Positions 41,351 through 51,420 of a DNA stretch of 64,000 bases are shown piece by piece; position 1 is the first letter of the stretch, and the number at the start of each line of letters is the position of its first letter. Source of the DNA: Streptomyces sp. Y2F8-2 (lineage in GTDB: Bacteria > Actinomycetota > Actinomycetes > Streptomycetales > Streptomycetaceae); contig NZ_BNGS01000003.1 of the NCBI RefSeq assembly GCF_014905555.1, forward strand, positions 186,001 to 250,000, written 5' to 3'. The notes beneath the pieces are model-generated. The model did not search any database. It was not told the DNA's origin and saw only the letters and a list, made by a program, of their open reading frames with translations. The translations under genes and the position numbers were made by a program.

Positions 41351-42187
41351 ATGGTGCAGATCAAGACCCGCGAGCAGATCGCCAAGATGCGTGAGGCGGG
41401 GCTGGTCGTCGCCGCCGTGCACGCGGCCACGCGCGAGGCGGCCGTGCCGGGCGCCACGACGAAGGACCTGGACGAGGTCGCCCGCAAGGTGCTGGCCGAG
41501 CACGGGGCGAAGTCGAACTTCCTGGGGTACGGCGGATTCCCCGCCACCATCTGCACCTCGGTCAACGAGGTCGTCGTCCACGGCATCCCCTCCGACGAGG
41601 TGGTCCTCAAGGACGGCGACATCATCTCCATCGACGCCGGGGCGATCGTGGACGGCTGGCACGGTGACGCCGCGTTCACCGCGTTCGTCGGCTCCGGCCA
41701 CGCCCCGGAGCTCATCGAGCTGTCCCGGGTGACCGAGGAGTCCATGTGGGCCGGCATCGCGGCGGTGAAGCAGGGCAACCGCCTCGTCGACGTCTCCCGG
41801 GCCATCGAGACGTACATCCGGCGGCAGCCGAAGCCGGGCGGCGGCCGGTACGGGATCATCGAGGACTACGGCGGCCACGGCATCGGCACCGAGATGCACA
41901 TGGACCCGCACCTGCTGAACTACGTCGACCGGCGCCGCGGCAAGGGCCCGAAGCTGGTGCCCGGTTTCTGCCTGGCGATCGAGCCGATGGTGTCGCTGGG
42001 CACCCCGAAGACCGAGGTCCTGTCGGACGACTGGACGGTCATCACGACGGACGGCACGTGGTCGTCCCACTGGGAGCACTCCGTCGCCCTCACCGAGGAG
42101 GGCCCCCTGGTGCTGACGGCTCCCGACGGGGGCAAGGCGAAGCTCGCCGAGCACGGGGTCGTCGCCGCGCCGGATCCGCTGGGCTGA
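41351..42187 (+). CDS. map: Type I methionine aminopeptidase
   Basis: Removes the N-terminal methionine of new proteins. 278 residues from the ATG at 41351. The metal ligands are present: the two Asp of IDAGAIVDGWHGDA, the His of GGHGIGTEMH, and the Glu residues in AIEPMV and WEHSVALTEEG. An AAAGG lies a little further upstream than usual. The last 67 bases of the gene are duplicated at 42292-42358. Confidence 0.96.
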   Translation: MVQIKTREQIAKMREAGLVVAAVHAATREAAVPGATTKDLDEVARKVLAEHGAKSNFLGYGGFPATICTSVNEVVVHGIPSDEVVLKDGDIISIDAGAIVDGWHGDAAFTAFVGSGHAPELIELSRVTEESMWAGIAAVKQGNRLVDVSRAIETYIRRQPKPGGGRYGIIEDYGGHGIGTEMHMDPHLLNYVDRRRGKGPKLVPGFCLAIEPMVSLGTPKTEVLSDDWTVITTDGTWSSHWEHSVALTEEGPLVLTAPDGGKAKLAEHGVVAAPDPLG

Positions 42188-42193
42188 CGTCGG
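42127..42193 (+). repeat. Source copy of the map 3'-end duplication
   Basis: Covers the last codons and stop of map plus 6 bases. 65 of 67 bases match the copy at 42292-42358. Confidence 0.9.
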
Positions 42194-42291
42194 CCTGGAC
42201 CCACGACCGCCGGTCGGAGGCCGGCGCAGCCGCTCGAAGCCTGTGCGGCGCCCCAGGCGCCGAGCCCGCGAGAGCGGCGTCGAGGAGAGGT

Positions 42292-42358
42292 CGGGGGCAG
42301 GGCGAAGCTCGCCGAGCACGGGGTCGTCGCCGCGCCGGATCCGCCGGGCTGACGTCGG
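42292..42358 (+). repeat. Duplicated 3' end of map
   Basis: A second copy of the last 67 bases of map, with two mismatches, 98 bases downstream of the first. It includes a copy of the stop codon but has no start, so it is a partial gene remnant rather than a gene. Confidence 0.9.
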
Positions 42359-42438
42359 TCAGGGAACCGTTCCCCCGTGCATAGCGATCACCCCGATGGG
42401 GCAGACTTTCGCGATTCGTCTTTCCGGGTGCGCTGACG

Positions 42439-42444
42439 TAGACT
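42439..42444 (+). promoter_or_regulatory. Possible infA promoter -10 box
   Basis: TAGACT (42439-42444) with a poor TTCGTC 18 bases upstream. About 90 bases before infA, downstream of the map duplication. Confidence 0.4.
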
Positions 42445-42534
42445 GACTCGTCGGCTCTTGTGCACCCGCATGTCCGCATGCACGCGTAAGACGCACCAGG
42501 AGTCGATCAAGGTAGTCGATTCGAAGGGCGAAGC

Positions 42535-42756
42535 GTGGCCAAGAAGCAAGGTGCCATCGAGATCGAGGGCACTGTCGTCGAGTCTCTTCCGAACGCCATG
42601 TTCAAGGTCGAGCTCCAGAACGGCCACCAGGTCCTGGCACACATCAGCGGCAAGATGCGTATGCACTACATCCGCATCCTCCCTGACGACCGGGTCGTGG
42701 TGGAGCTGTCTCCGTACGACCTGACGCGTGGCCGGATCGTCTACCGCTACAAGTAG
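42535..42756 (+). CDS. infA: Translation initiation factor IF-1
   Basis: IF-1 blocks the A site during initiation. 73 residues, an OB fold ([20 protein letters not shown] ... YRYK), from a GTG after AAGGG. First of the infA-rpmJ-rpsM-rpsK-rpoA-rplQ run. Confidence 0.98.
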   Translation: MAKKQGAIEIEGTVVESLPNAMFKVELQNGHQVLAHISGKMRMHYIRILPDDRVVVELSPYDLTRGRIVYRYK

Positions 42757-42818
42757 ATCTTGCCCACGCCCCGTGTGAGCGGGGCCGCCGGCAACTGACC
42801 CGGAGAACCTCACATCCC

Positions 42819-42932
42819 ATGAAGGTCAAGCCGAGCGTCAAGAAGATCTGCGACAAGTGCAGGGTGATCCGCCGTCACGGCCGGGTCATGGTCATCTGCG
42901 AGAACCCGCGCCACAAGCAGCGCCAGGGCTGA
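42819..42932 (+). CDS. rpmJ: 50S ribosomal protein L36
   Basis: 37 residues, [20 protein letters not shown], with the zinc residues C11, C14, C27 and H32 (CDKC, CENPRH). Too short for most gene finders. ATG start after CGGAGAA. Confidence 0.97.
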   Translation: MKVKPSVKKICDKCRVIRRHGRVMVICENPRHKQRQG

Positions 42933-43131
42933 CGCACGACCGACCGCACCCTCTGCACCGCTATCGCAGAGTTTCGCGCGACGCGAGCTGAATTTGTTCA
43001 TACGCAGGGCCCAAGCCGCTCGAGGCGGCTTGACACCCCCGGTTCGGAGGCCGGGGACCCAGTTCGTACCTGATACGGCGACTGGGAACCGGTCCTGTGG
43101 AAGACCTCCGAAGATCACCAGGAGCCATTGA
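42933..43131 (+). other. Leader between rpmJ and rpsM
   Basis: 199 bases without a gene. It holds a GC hairpin (CCCCGG/CCGGGG near 43047-43066) and a CCCAGT/ACTGGG pair (about 43060-43086). It could be a leader bound by a ribosomal protein; no known motif is recognised. Confidence 0.4.
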
Positions 43132-43512
43132 ATGGCACGCGTTTCCGGTGTCGACATCCCGCGCGAAAAGCGCGTGGAGATCGCCCTCACCTACGTGTTC
43201 GGCATCGGCCGGACCCTCTCGAAGGAGACGCTGGCTGCGACCGGCGTCGACCCGAACACCCGTGTTCGGGACCTGACCGAGGAGCAGCTGGTCGCGATCC
43301 GCGAGTACGTCGACAACAACATCAAGACCGAGGGTGACCTCCGTCGCGAGATCCAGGCCGACATCCGCCGCAAGGTCGAGATCGGTACCTACCAGGGTCT
43401 GCGTCACCGTCGCGGTCTGCCCGTCCGCGGTCAGCGCACCAGCACCAACGCCCGTACCCGTAAGGGCCCGCGTCGCGCCATCGCCGGCAAGAAGAAGCCG
43501 GGCAAGAAGTAG
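43132..43512 (+). CDS. rpsM: 30S ribosomal protein S13
   Basis: S13 contacts the P-site tRNA and forms intersubunit bridges. 126 residues, [20 protein letters not shown], with the C-terminal [27 protein letters not shown] after AGGAG. Confidence 0.98.
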   Translation: MARVSGVDIPREKRVEIALTYVFGIGRTLSKETLAATGVDPNTRVRDLTEEQLVAIREYVDNNIKTEGDLRREIQADIRRKVEIGTYQGLRHRRGLPVRGQRTSTNARTRKGPRRAIAGKKKPGKK

Positions 43513-43577
43513 TCCGCAGCGGACACCTGTCCACGGTCTTCGCTGTAGGACCGACCACCTCCCGTAGGAGTTAAAGG

Positions 43578-43982
43578 ATGCCCCCCAAGGGACGTCAGGG
43601 CGCTGCCAAGAAGGTGCGCCGCAAGGAAAAGAAGAACGTCGCTCACGGTCACGCGCACATCAAGAGCACGTTCAACAACACCATCGTTTCGATCACCGAC
43701 CCGTCCGGCAACGTGATCTCCTGGGCCTCCGCCGGCCACGTCGGCTTCAAGGGCTCCCGGAAGTCCACGCCGTTCGCCGCGCAGATGGCCGCCGAGTCGG
43801 CCGCCCGCCGCGCCCAGGAGCACGGCATGCGCAAGGTCGACGTGTTCGTCAAGGGCCCGGGCTCCGGTCGTGAGACCGCGATCCGCTCCCTGCAGGCCAC
43901 GGGCCTCGAGGTCGGCTCCATCCAGGACGTCACCCCGACCCCGCACAACGGCTGCCGCCCGCCGAAGCGTCGTCGCGTCTGA
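43578..43982 (+). CDS. rpsK: 30S ribosomal protein S11
   Basis: S11 lines the E-site mRNA path. 134 residues with [18 protein letters not shown] and the C-terminal [13 protein letters not shown]. rpsD, next in many bacteria, is absent here; rpoA follows. Confidence 0.98.
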   Translation: MPPKGRQGAAKKVRRKEKKNVAHGHAHIKSTFNNTIVSITDPSGNVISWASAGHVGFKGSRKSTPFAAQMAAESAARRAQEHGMRKVDVFVKGPGSGRETAIRSLQATGLEVGSIQDVTPTPHNGCRPPKRRRV

Positions 43983-44123
43983 CGTTCGCTTCTTCGGGCC
44001 TTCGGGCGGTACGGCTCGCTTGAGCCGTATCGCCCGTACCCTTGCAGTATCCGCACCCCTCCGGGTGCGGTGTGGTCGGGCGTCATATAGCGGGCGCCCC
44101 CGACTGAAGGATTTGATCCACAC

Positions 44124-45146
44124 ATGCTGATCGCTCAGCGTCCCTCGTTGACCGAAGAGGTCGTCGACGAGTTCCGCTCCCGGTTCGTGATCGAGCCGCT
44201 GGAGCCGGGCTTCGGCTACACCCTCGGCAACTCCCTCCGCCGTACGCTCCTGTCGTCGATCCCCGGCGCTGCTGTCACCAGCATCCGCATCGACGGTGTC
44301 CTGCACGAGTTCACCACCGTGCCGGGCGTCAAGGAGGACGTCACCGACCTGATCCTCAACATCAAGCAGCTGGTCGTCTCCTCGGAGCACGACGAGCCGG
44401 TCGTGATGTACCTGCGCAAGCAGGGCCCGGGTCTGGTGACCGCCGCCGACATCGCGCCCCCGGCCGGTGTCGAGGTGCACAACCCCGACCTGGTCCTCGC
44501 CACGCTCAACGGCAAGGGCAAGCTGGAGATGGAGCTCACGGTCGAGCGTGGCCGCGGTTACGTCTCCGCCGTGCAGAACAAGCAGGTGGGCCAGGAGATC
44601 GGCCGTATCCCGGTCGACTCGATCTACAGCCCCGTGCTGAAGGTCACGTACAAGGTCGAGGCCACGCGTGTCGAGCAGCGCACCGACTTCGACAAGCTGA
44701 TCGTCGACGTCGAGACCAAGCAGGCGATGCGTCCCCGCGACGCCATGGCCTCCGCCGGCAAGACGCTGGTCGAGCTGTTCGGTCTGGCCCGCGAGCTCAA
44801 CATCGACGCCGAGGGCATCGACATGGGTCCGTCCCCGACGGACGCCGCCCTTGCCGCCGACCTGGCGCTGCCGATCGAGGAGCTCGAGCTCACCGTTCGG
44901 TCGTACAACTGCCTCAAGCGTGAGGGCATCCACTCCGTGGGTGAGCTGGTCGCGCGCTCCGAGGCGGACCTCCTCGACATTCGTAACTTCGGTGCGAAGT
45001 CCATCGACGAGGTCAAGGCGAAGCTGGCCGGCATGGGCCTGGCCCTGAAGGACAGCCCGCCCGGATTCGACCCGACCGCGGCTGCGGACGCCTTCGGTGC
45101 GGACGACGACGCGGACGCGGGCTTCGTCGAGACCGAGCAGTACTAA
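44124..45146 (+). CDS. rpoA: DNA-directed RNA polymerase alpha subunit
   Basis: Alpha forms the assembly platform of RNA polymerase and contacts activators. 340 residues. N-terminal domain with [22 protein letters not shown], then a linker and the C-terminal helix-hairpin-helix domain ([35 protein letters not shown]). The end is acidic. A GAAGGA lies somewhat far upstream of the ATG. Confidence 0.98.
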   Translation: MLIAQRPSLTEEVVDEFRSRFVIEPLEPGFGYTLGNSLRRTLLSSIPGAAVTSIRIDGVLHEFTTVPGVKEDVTDLILNIKQLVVSSEHDEPVVMYLRKQGPGLVTAADIAPPAGVEVHNPDLVLATLNGKGKLEMELTVERGRGYVSAVQNKQVGQEIGRIPVDSIYSPVLKVTYKVEATRVEQRTDFDKLIVDVETKQAMRPRDAMASAGKTLVELFGLARELNIDAEGIDMGPSPTDAALAADLALPIEELELTVRSYNCLKREGIHSVGELVARSEADLLDIRNFGAKSIDEVKAKLAGMGLALKDSPPGFDPTAAADAFGADDDADAGFVETEQY

Positions 45147-45186
45147 GAGCTCGGGCCAGACGGTCCGTACTTGGGTGCGGGTGCGC

Positions 45187-45240
45187 TGTGCTTGATCGCG
45201 CAGTTCCCCGCGCCCCTTCCGGGGCGCCCCTTCGGGGACG
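45187..45240. repeat. Dispersed Streptomyces-type palindromic element
   Basis: The sequence CGCGCAGTTCCCCGCGCCCC followed by a hairpin (GCGCCCC-TTCC-GGGGCGC, 45210-45227) matches, from memory, a sequence scattered in many intergenic regions of Streptomyces genomes. It lies in the 179-base gap between rpoA and rplQ. A genome-wide count would confirm. Confidence 0.55.
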
Positions 45241-45325
45241 CCCCGGATCTCCGACGGGCGACCGCCCGCTCGGATACTGACCCCGGTACCTGACACGGCC
45301 GGGGCAGACACCTAGGAGAAACACG

Positions 45326-45847
45326 ATGCCGAAGCCCACCAAGGGTGCCCGCATGGGCGGCAGTGCCGCGCACGAGAAGCACATCCTCGCGAACCTCGCG
45401 AAGTCGCTGTTCGAGCACGGTCGTATCACCACCACCGAGGCGAAGGCCCGCCGCCTGCGCCCGTACGCCGAGCGTCTGATCACCAAGGCGAAGAAGGGCG
45501 ACCTTCACAACCGCCGTCAGGTGCTCCAGGTCATCACGGACAAGAGCATCGTCCACACGCTCTTCACCGAGATCGGCCCGCGCTACGAGAACCGTCCGGG
45601 TGGTTACACCCGCATCACCAAGATCGGTAACCGCCGTGGCGACAACGCGCCCATGGCCGTCATCGAGCTGGTCGAGGCGCTGACGGTGCAGCAGAAGGCG
45701 GTCGGCGAGGCCGAGGCGGCGACCAAGCGTGCCGTCAAGGAGTCCGAGGCCAAGGCCGAGGAGACCAAGGCCGAGGAGACCAAGGCCGACGAGACCACCG
45801 AGGCGCCGGCCGAAGAGGCCGCTGCCGAGGAGTCGAAGGACGCCTGA
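45326..45847 (+). CDS. rplQ: 50S ribosomal protein L17
   Basis: 173 residues. The core is at about 1-120 ([42 protein letters not shown]). A Glu/Ala/Lys-rich tail of about 50 residues ([20 protein letters not shown]) is typical of actinomycetes. ATG after TAGGAGAA. Confidence 0.97.
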   Translation: MPKPTKGARMGGSAAHEKHILANLAKSLFEHGRITTTEAKARRLRPYAERLITKAKKGDLHNRRQVLQVITDKSIVHTLFTEIGPRYENRPGGYTRITKIGNRRGDNAPMAVIELVEALTVQQKAVGEAEAATKRAVKESEAKAEETKAEETKADETTEAPAEEAAAEESKDA

Positions 45848-45864
45848 GGTTTCACCTCGCGCTG

Positions 45865-45895
45865 AGCGGGTCCGCCCTTGCCGGGCGGACCCGCT
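45865..45895 (+). terminator. Terminator after rplQ
   Basis: Perfect 13-base stem (45865-45877 and 45883-45895) with a TTGCC loop, 17 bases after rplQ and ahead of truA. Confidence 0.8.
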
Positions 45896-45920
45896 TTCGC
45901 GTACCTGAGAGGATTCCCAC

Positions 45921-46784
45921 GTGAGTGACGAAGTACAGCCCGGTTACGTCCGCATCCGCCTCGACCTGTCCTACGACGGCACCGAGTTCCACGGATGGGC
46001 CAAGCAGGCCGGCGGCAGGCGGACCGTGCAGGGGGAGATCGAGGACGCCCTGCGCACCGTCACCCGCTCCCAGGAGACGTACGAGCTGACCGTCGCCGGA
46101 CGGACCGACGCAGGGGTGCACGCCCGGGGACAGGTCGCCCATGTCGATCTGCCGCTTCACGTGTGGGGCGAACACCGCGGGAAGCTGCTCAAGCGGCTCG
46201 CCGGACGGCTGCCCAAGGACGTCAGGGTGTGGGCCCTGCGCGAGGCCCCCAGCGGCTTCAACGCCCGCTTCTCCGCGATCTGGCGGCGCTACGCCTACCG
46301 GGTCACCGACAACCCCGGTGGGGTTGATCCGCTGCTGCGCCACCACGTCCTGTGGCACGACTGGCCCCTGGACGTCGAGGCCATGAACGAGGCGGCGCGC
46401 GGGCTGCTCGGGGAGCACGACTTCGCCGCCTACTGCAAGCGGCGGGAGGGCGCGACGACCATCCGTACGCTGCAGGAGCTGAGCCTGGAGCGGGGAGCGG
46501 ACGGCATCATCACCGCCACGGTCCGGGCCGACGCGTTCTGCCACAACATGGTGCGCTCGCTCATCGGCGCCCTGCTCTTCGTCGGCGACGGCCACCGCCC
46601 GCCCGACTGGCCCGCCAAGGTGCTGGCCGCCGGTGTGCGGGACTCGGCGGTGCATGTCGTACGACCGCACGGGCTGACGCTGGAAGAGGTCGGCTACCCG
46701 GCTGACGAGTTGCTGGCGGCGCGGAACAGGGAAGCGCGAAACAGGCGGACGTTGCCCCTCGGTACCGGCTGCGAAACCTGCTAG
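45921..46784 (+). CDS. truA: tRNA pseudouridine synthase A
   Basis: Makes pseudouridine at positions 38-40 of tRNA anticodon arms. 287 residues from a GTG after GAGAGGA. The catalytic Asp63 is in [11 protein letters not shown]. Further family blocks are [16 protein letters not shown] and [14 protein letters not shown]. Follows the rplQ terminator closely, so it may rely on read-through. Confidence 0.95.
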   Translation: MSDEVQPGYVRIRLDLSYDGTEFHGWAKQAGGRRTVQGEIEDALRTVTRSQETYELTVAGRTDAGVHARGQVAHVDLPLHVWGEHRGKLLKRLAGRLPKDVRVWALREAPSGFNARFSAIWRRYAYRVTDNPGGVDPLLRHHVLWHDWPLDVEAMNEAARGLLGEHDFAAYCKRREGATTIRTLQELSLERGADGIITATVRADAFCHNMVRSLIGALLFVGDGHRPPDWPAKVLAAGVRDSAVHVVRPHGLTLEEVGYPADELLAARNREARNRRTLPLGTGCETC

Positions 46785-46853
46785 TAACGCAGAGTTTCGA
46801 GGGAAATATCGCCCATGTCGGAACGTAATGGGCGTAAGAAACTTTGCTGCCCC

Positions 46854-46882
46854 TTACATATGCCTTACCACTCGGTTACTCT
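46854..46882 (+). promoter_or_regulatory. Promoter of the surface-glycan cluster
   Basis: TTACAT (46854-46859), 17 bases, TACTCT (46877-46882), in an AT-richer stretch between truA and the glycosyltransferase gene. Leader of about 75 bases. Confidence 0.55.
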
Positions 46883-46964
46883 TGCGACGCTCGGCCAATG
46901 ATTCGAATGGGGACGCCGAGTATGGGTGGGGTACCGGGCCGGTTCGGCCCTGGGGGTTTCTTTC

Positions 46965-48551
46965 ATGAGTAGTGCAGTGCGTGCTGACGCGCGCACGTCT
47001 CAGCGCCGCAGGCGCAGGAGGGTGGCCGAAAGCCACGGGCTCCTGCCGCAGCCGCCGGACGAAACAGAGAAGTATTCGTACACCCGCAGGCATCTGTGGA
47101 TGCTGACGATCGGTTCGCTGATCAGCTTCGCGTGCCTCGCGGTGAGCCAGGCCCTGTTCACGGCATCGAGCCCGTGGTTCTGGCTGACGATGCCGCTGCT
47201 CGCCTGCGTCGTCGCCGACTACCTGATCTCGCTGTACCTGGACGGGCTCAGCAAGGACTTCGACATCAAGGCGCACAAGCAGCTGGTGCGCGACTGGCGG
47301 CCCGCCGTCTACCCGAGCGTCGACGTCTTCCTGCCGGTGTGCGGCGAGCCGCTGGAGGTGCTGCACAACACCTGGGTCAACGTGAACCGGCTGGCCGGCA
47401 CCTACAGGGGCGTCGTCAACGTGTACGTCCTCGACGACGGCGACGACTCCGAGGTGGGCGCGATGGCGCACGACTTCGGCTTCCACTACGTGGTGCGGCC
47501 CAACCGCGGCTGGTTCAAGAAGGCCGGCAACCTGCACCACGCCTTCGGGATCACCGACGGCGACCACATCCTCATCCTCGACGCCGACTTCGCCCCGCGC
47601 GCCGACCTGCTCGACGAGCTCCTGCCGTACATGGACGCCGACGACAAGATCGGAATCGTGCAGTCGCCGCAGTTCTTCCGGATCACCGACCGGCAGAACT
47701 GGATCGAGCGCGGGGCCGGCGCCGTCCAGGAGCAGTTCTACCGCTCGGTGCAGACCTCCCGTGAGGACAAGGACGGATCGATCTGTGTCGGCTCGTGCGC
47801 GGTGTACCGGCGCGCGGCCCTCGCCCAGATCGGCGGGATCACGCTGATCGAGCACTCCGAGGACATGTACACCGGATTCGACCTGCGGGCGCTGGGCTGG
47901 AAGCTGCGCTACGTGCCGGTCGCGCTGTCGGTGGGCGTCTGCCCGGACACGGCGGGCGCCTTCCACAACCAGCAGTACCGCTGGTGCATGGGCTCGCTGG
48001 AGCTGATCACCGGCAAGCGGTTCTGGGAGCTGGACCTGAAGTTCACGACACGCCTGTGCTACATCTCGGGCTTCCTGTACTACATCCAGACGGCCCTTGC
48101 CACCTTCATCACGCCGATCATCCCGCTCTCGCTGATGATCCTGCGTCCCGACCTGCTGCGCGCGGAGGCCGCCCTGTGGGTGCTGCCCAGCGTGGCCTAT
48201 GTGACGCTGGTGCTGCCGCTGTGGCACCGGGCGCCGTACCGCCTCGAGGCCTGGGCGGTGCGCGTGATGTACGGCTGGTCGCACGTCTTCGCCGTGTGGG
48301 ACGTGCTGCGCGGTCGCCCCATGGGCTGGAAGCCGACGGGCTCGCAGGGCGCCAAGAAGAACGGCATGCGCAGGTACTGGATCGGCATGATCGGATGGAC
48401 CGGCGGCACCGCCGTGCTGTGGGTGATCGTGGCCGGCTGGCGCATGCTCACCGAATACCCGCCGGACTTCGCTCTGATGCTGTCCGCCGGCCTCTTCTAC
48501 GCCGTCGTCGTCGCACGCGTGCTCGTCCAGCCCCGGGAGCGCACCGCGTGA
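46965..48551 (+). CDS. Cellulose-synthase-like family 2 glycosyltransferase
   Basis: 528 residues from the ATG at 46965; an in-frame GTG 39 bases earlier is possible. A processive GT2 enzyme that polymerises and probably exports a polysaccharide. Two N-terminal membrane helices (about 47-92) precede the catalytic domain. That domain has VLDDGDD, LDADFAP, SEDMYTGFDL (the TED position) and QQYRWCMG (the QxxRW motif). At least four helices follow. It lacks a PilZ c-di-GMP domain. Its stop overlaps the GH26 gene's start. Confidence 0.9.
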   Translation: MSSAVRADARTSQRRRRRRVAESHGLLPQPPDETEKYSYTRRHLWMLTIGSLISFACLAVSQALFTASSPWFWLTMPLLACVVADYLISLYLDGLSKDFDIKAHKQLVRDWRPAVYPSVDVFLPVCGEPLEVLHNTWVNVNRLAGTYRGVVNVYVLDDGDDSEVGAMAHDFGFHYVVRPNRGWFKKAGNLHHAFGITDGDHILILDADFAPRADLLDELLPYMDADDKIGIVQSPQFFRITDRQNWIERGAGAVQEQFYRSVQTSREDKDGSICVGSCAVYRRAALAQIGGITLIEHSEDMYTGFDLRALGWKLRYVPVALSVGVCPDTAGAFHNQQYRWCMGSLELITGKRFWELDLKFTTRLCYISGFLYYIQTALATFITPIIPLSLMILRPDLLRAEAALWVLPSVAYVTLVLPLWHRAPYRLEAWAVRVMYGWSHVFAVWDVLRGRPMGWKPTGSQGAKKNGMRRYWIGMIGWTGGTAVLWVIVAGWRMLTEYPPDFALMLSAGLFYAVVVARVLVQPRERTA

Positions 48552-49567
48552 GCCGACAGATCCGCGCGCTGGCCGTCCTGCTGATCGCCTGCGCGCTCCT
48601 TGCGGGCTGCAGCACCTTCTCCGACAAGGGCCGGCAGCAGTACAAGCAAGCCGAGGGCAAGAACCCGGGCGGGAGCGAGGCGTCCGGGTCGCAGACCGAG
48701 AAGCCCGTGCCGCCGTACGACGTACGGCCGCTGCTCGCGCCGGCGAAGAAGTACCTCGGCGTGGCCGCCGACGGTGCCCCTGCCAGCATGAAGAACATCA
48801 CGGACTTCGCGAAGGCGGCGGGCAAGAAGCCCAACCTGATCGAGTTCTACTCCGCGTGGGGCGATCAGTACGAAGCGCGTCTGGTGCGCAGTTCCTGGGA
48901 CTACGGGGCGCTGGCCTTCATCGCCTGGGAGCCCTTCAAGTCGTCGCTGAAGGAGATCGCGTCCGGCAAGGACGACGCATACATCCGTGAGTACGCGAGT
49001 GCCGTCAAGGAGCTCAACCTCCCGGTGGCCATCAGCTTCGCGCACGAGATGAACGGCTTCTGGTACCCATGGGGCACGAAGAAGGCCACCGCGGCGCAGT
49101 TCGTCTCCGCCTTCCGGCACGTCCACGACGTCTTCGACGAGGTGGGCGCCACCCAGGTCATCTGGGTGTGGAGCCCGAACGTGGTCAACCCGATGCCCAA
49201 GGTGAAGCTGAAGCCGTACTGGCCGGGCGAGAACTACGTCGACTGGGTCGGCGTCATCGGCTACTACGCCAAGACGGGACCGTCCACCTTCCGCACGCTG
49301 TACGGGGCGACCTTCGACCAGGTCCGGGCCCTCACCAAGAAGCCGGTGATCATCGCGGAGACGGCCGCCGAGGCAGGGGGCCGCAAGCCCGCTGACATCA
49401 CCGATCTCTTCCACGGCACGGCCGCGCACGACGACGTGATCGGCTTCGTCTGGTTCAACTTCAACAAGGAAACGGACTGGCGCATCAGCAGCGGACCTCT
49501 GTCGGAGCAAACGTTCCGTCGGCAGGCGGCCAGTGACCGTTTCGGATTCGACGTGACGAAGCCATGA
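48548..49567 (+). CDS. GH26-type glycosidase lipoprotein
   Basis: 339 residues from a GTG overlapping the GT2 stop (GTGA). Lipobox LLAGC with the Cys at residue 21 anchors it outside the membrane. The catalytic barrel resembles GH26 mannanases: acid/base E167 in FAHEMNGFWYPWG and nucleophile E271 in VIIAETAAEAG. Placed directly after a synthase gene, it may trim or release the polymer, much as a cellulase does in cellulose clusters. The polymer could be a mannan or mixed glucan. Confidence 0.85.
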   Translation: MSRQIRALAVLLIACALLAGCSTFSDKGRQQYKQAEGKNPGGSEASGSQTEKPVPPYDVRPLLAPAKKYLGVAADGAPASMKNITDFAKAAGKKPNLIEFYSAWGDQYEARLVRSSWDYGALAFIAWEPFKSSLKEIASGKDDAYIREYASAVKELNLPVAISFAHEMNGFWYPWGTKKATAAQFVSAFRHVHDVFDEVGATQVIWVWSPNVVNPMPKVKLKPYWPGENYVDWVGVIGYYAKTGPSTFRTLYGATFDQVRALTKKPVIIAETAAEAGGRKPADITDLFHGTAAHDDVIGFVWFNFNKETDWRISSGPLSEQTFRRQAASDRFGFDVTKP

Positions 49568-51420
49568 GCAGCAGACAGCCGTCCGGTCCGTGGGCGGAGC
49601 AGCAGGCGTACGGACAGCCCGGCCCCCATCAGGGACAGGAATACGGCGGACAGGCGTACGGGTCGGAGGCACTTCAGGCTGACGGCCACCCGGCGTATGA
49701 GCAGGAGTACGCACAGCAGTCCGTTGCGCCCCATGCGTACGAGTGGCCCCAGCAGCAGGCGGCGCACCCGGGCGCCGCGCAAGCCGCCGATGCGTATCCG
49801 CCGTACTACGACGCCTACGACCCCTACGCGGAGCCTGAACCCGAGCCGGCCGCGCAGCCGACGGTGATTGTCGGCGAGGCCGAGCGGGCGCCGGGCTACA
49901 CCCTGCCCGACGTCCAGGAGTCAGCCTGGGACGTGGACACCCGGCGCAGCAAGTTGCTCGGCCGCGTGGCCCTGCTCTTCCTGCTCCTGGTGCAGGCCGG
50001 GCTGTCGCTCAGGCTGAAGGGGACCGCGTTCCAGGACGAGGCCCTGTACATCGCGTCCGGCCACTACGAACTCGACAACCTGTTGCACGGCACCAAGCTG
50101 CCGGCGGACTTCGCGAGCTACTTCTCGGGCCACCCGAAGCTGTACCCCGTGCTGGCGGCGGCCGTGGACTCCGCGTTCGGGCTGACCGGCGTCCGGATGG
50201 TGAGCCTCGGCTTCATGCTGAGCTCCACCGCGCTGCTGTACGCCCTGACCCGCCGGTTGTTCAACCTGCGGGCGGCGCTCGGTGCCGCCGCGTTGTTCTC
50301 CGTGGTGGAGTCCACGACGGTGCTCGGCAACTTCGCCACCTACGACGCCGCCGCGATCTTCCTGCTGACGCTGGCGATGTACGCCGTCGTGCGCACCGAC
50401 CGGATGCCCGCGGTGGCCGTCCTGCTGGCCGCGCCCCCGGCGGCGCTGGCTTTCGCCGTGAAGTACGCCTCCGGCCTGTACCTGCCCACCTTGGTGGTGC
50501 TGGCGATCGTCACCGCCCATCGGCACCGCAGTGTGAAGGCGGCCGGCCGCGGTGTGGTGCTGGGGGCCGGCATCGGGGCCCTCCTCGGTGCCGGATACAC
50601 CCTGTCCGGTCCGCTCGGCGGCATCAGCTCCACCACCACCAACCGCGCGCACGGCTCGGACTCCGCGCTCACGCTGCTGGAGCACAGCGCGGAGTGGGGC
50701 GGCCTGGTCTTTCTCGCCGCCCTGGGCGGCTCGATCGCCTACGCGCTGCGCGGCCGCATGGGTGAGATGCCCTGGATCGAGGGAGTCACCCCGGGACGCT
50801 GGCGCCGCGCCGCACTCGGGGCGCTGCTCACCGGGACGGCGCTGCTGGCCCCGGCCTACCAGATCCACCTGCACACCCAGGTGTCCCTCTTCAAGCACGT
50901 CGGCTTCGGCCTGCTCTTCGCTGCTCCCATGGCCGGACTCGGCCTGGCCCGCCTTGTCGGCCCGCATTTCCGCCACCCGCAGCTCGGGATCATGCTGTAC
51001 GTCCTGACGCTGGTGTTCGGCATGGTGCAGGCTCAGCAGGCGTACAGCTTCCCCGACTCCTCCCAGATGACCGCGTACCTGCGCACGATGGTCGACCACA
51101 AGGGACGCTATCTGGCCGAGGAGCAGGAGGTGCCCGCGTACTACCTGCGGGACGTCACCGGCTGGAAGCAGTGGCAGAACACCTACTTCATGGACTACAG
51201 GGACAAGGCCGGCAAGCAGTACACCGGTCCCGACGCCTACCGGCAGGCGGTGCGCGACGGCTGGTTCGACGTGATCGTGATGCACGGCAACGTGACGCCC
51301 GACACGTACCGGGCGGTCCAGGCGGGGCTGAAGGGCAACACGCATTACCGCCTGGCCGCCGTGTTCCCGTACACGACGAGCAGCGGCGAGAGCGCCTACC
51401 GGGTCTGGGTCAAGCGATGA
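49564..51420 (+). CDS. GT39/PMT-like membrane glycosyltransferase
   Basis: 618 residues. The first 125 residues are a Gln/Tyr/Pro/Ala-rich cytosolic region. About ten membrane helices follow. The catalytic-type motif FQDEALY sits just after helix 1, matching GT-C enzymes that use polyprenyl-phosphate sugars. The start overlaps the GH26 stop (ATGA), and its own stop overlaps the next gene the same way. The C-terminus is a soluble outside domain (QWQNTYFMDYRDKAGK). Confidence 0.8.
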   Translation: MSSRQPSGPWAEQQAYGQPGPHQGQEYGGQAYGSEALQADGHPAYEQEYAQQSVAPHAYEWPQQQAAHPGAAQAADAYPPYYDAYDPYAEPEPEPAAQPTVIVGEAERAPGYTLPDVQESAWDVDTRRSKLLGRVALLFLLLVQAGLSLRLKGTAFQDEALYIASGHYELDNLLHGTKLPADFASYFSGHPKLYPVLAAAVDSAFGLTGVRMVSLGFMLSSTALLYALTRRLFNLRAALGAAALFSVVESTTVLGNFATYDAAAIFLLTLAMYAVVRTDRMPAVAVLLAAPPAALAFAVKYASGLYLPTLVVLAIVTAHRHRSVKAAGRGVVLGAGIGALLGAGYTLSGPLGGISSTTTNRAHGSDSALTLLEHSAEWGGLVFLAALGGSIAYALRGRMGEMPWIEGVTPGRWRRAALGALLTGTALLAPAYQIHLHTQVSLFKHVGFGLLFAAPMAGLGLARLVGPHFRHPQLGIMLYVLTLVFGMVQAQQAYSFPDSSQMTAYLRTMVDHKGRYLAEEQEVPAYYLRDVTGWKQWQNTYFMDYRDKAGKQYTGPDAYRQAVRDGWFDVIVMHGNVTPDTYRAVQAGLKGNTHYRLAAVFPYTTSSGESAYRVWVKR

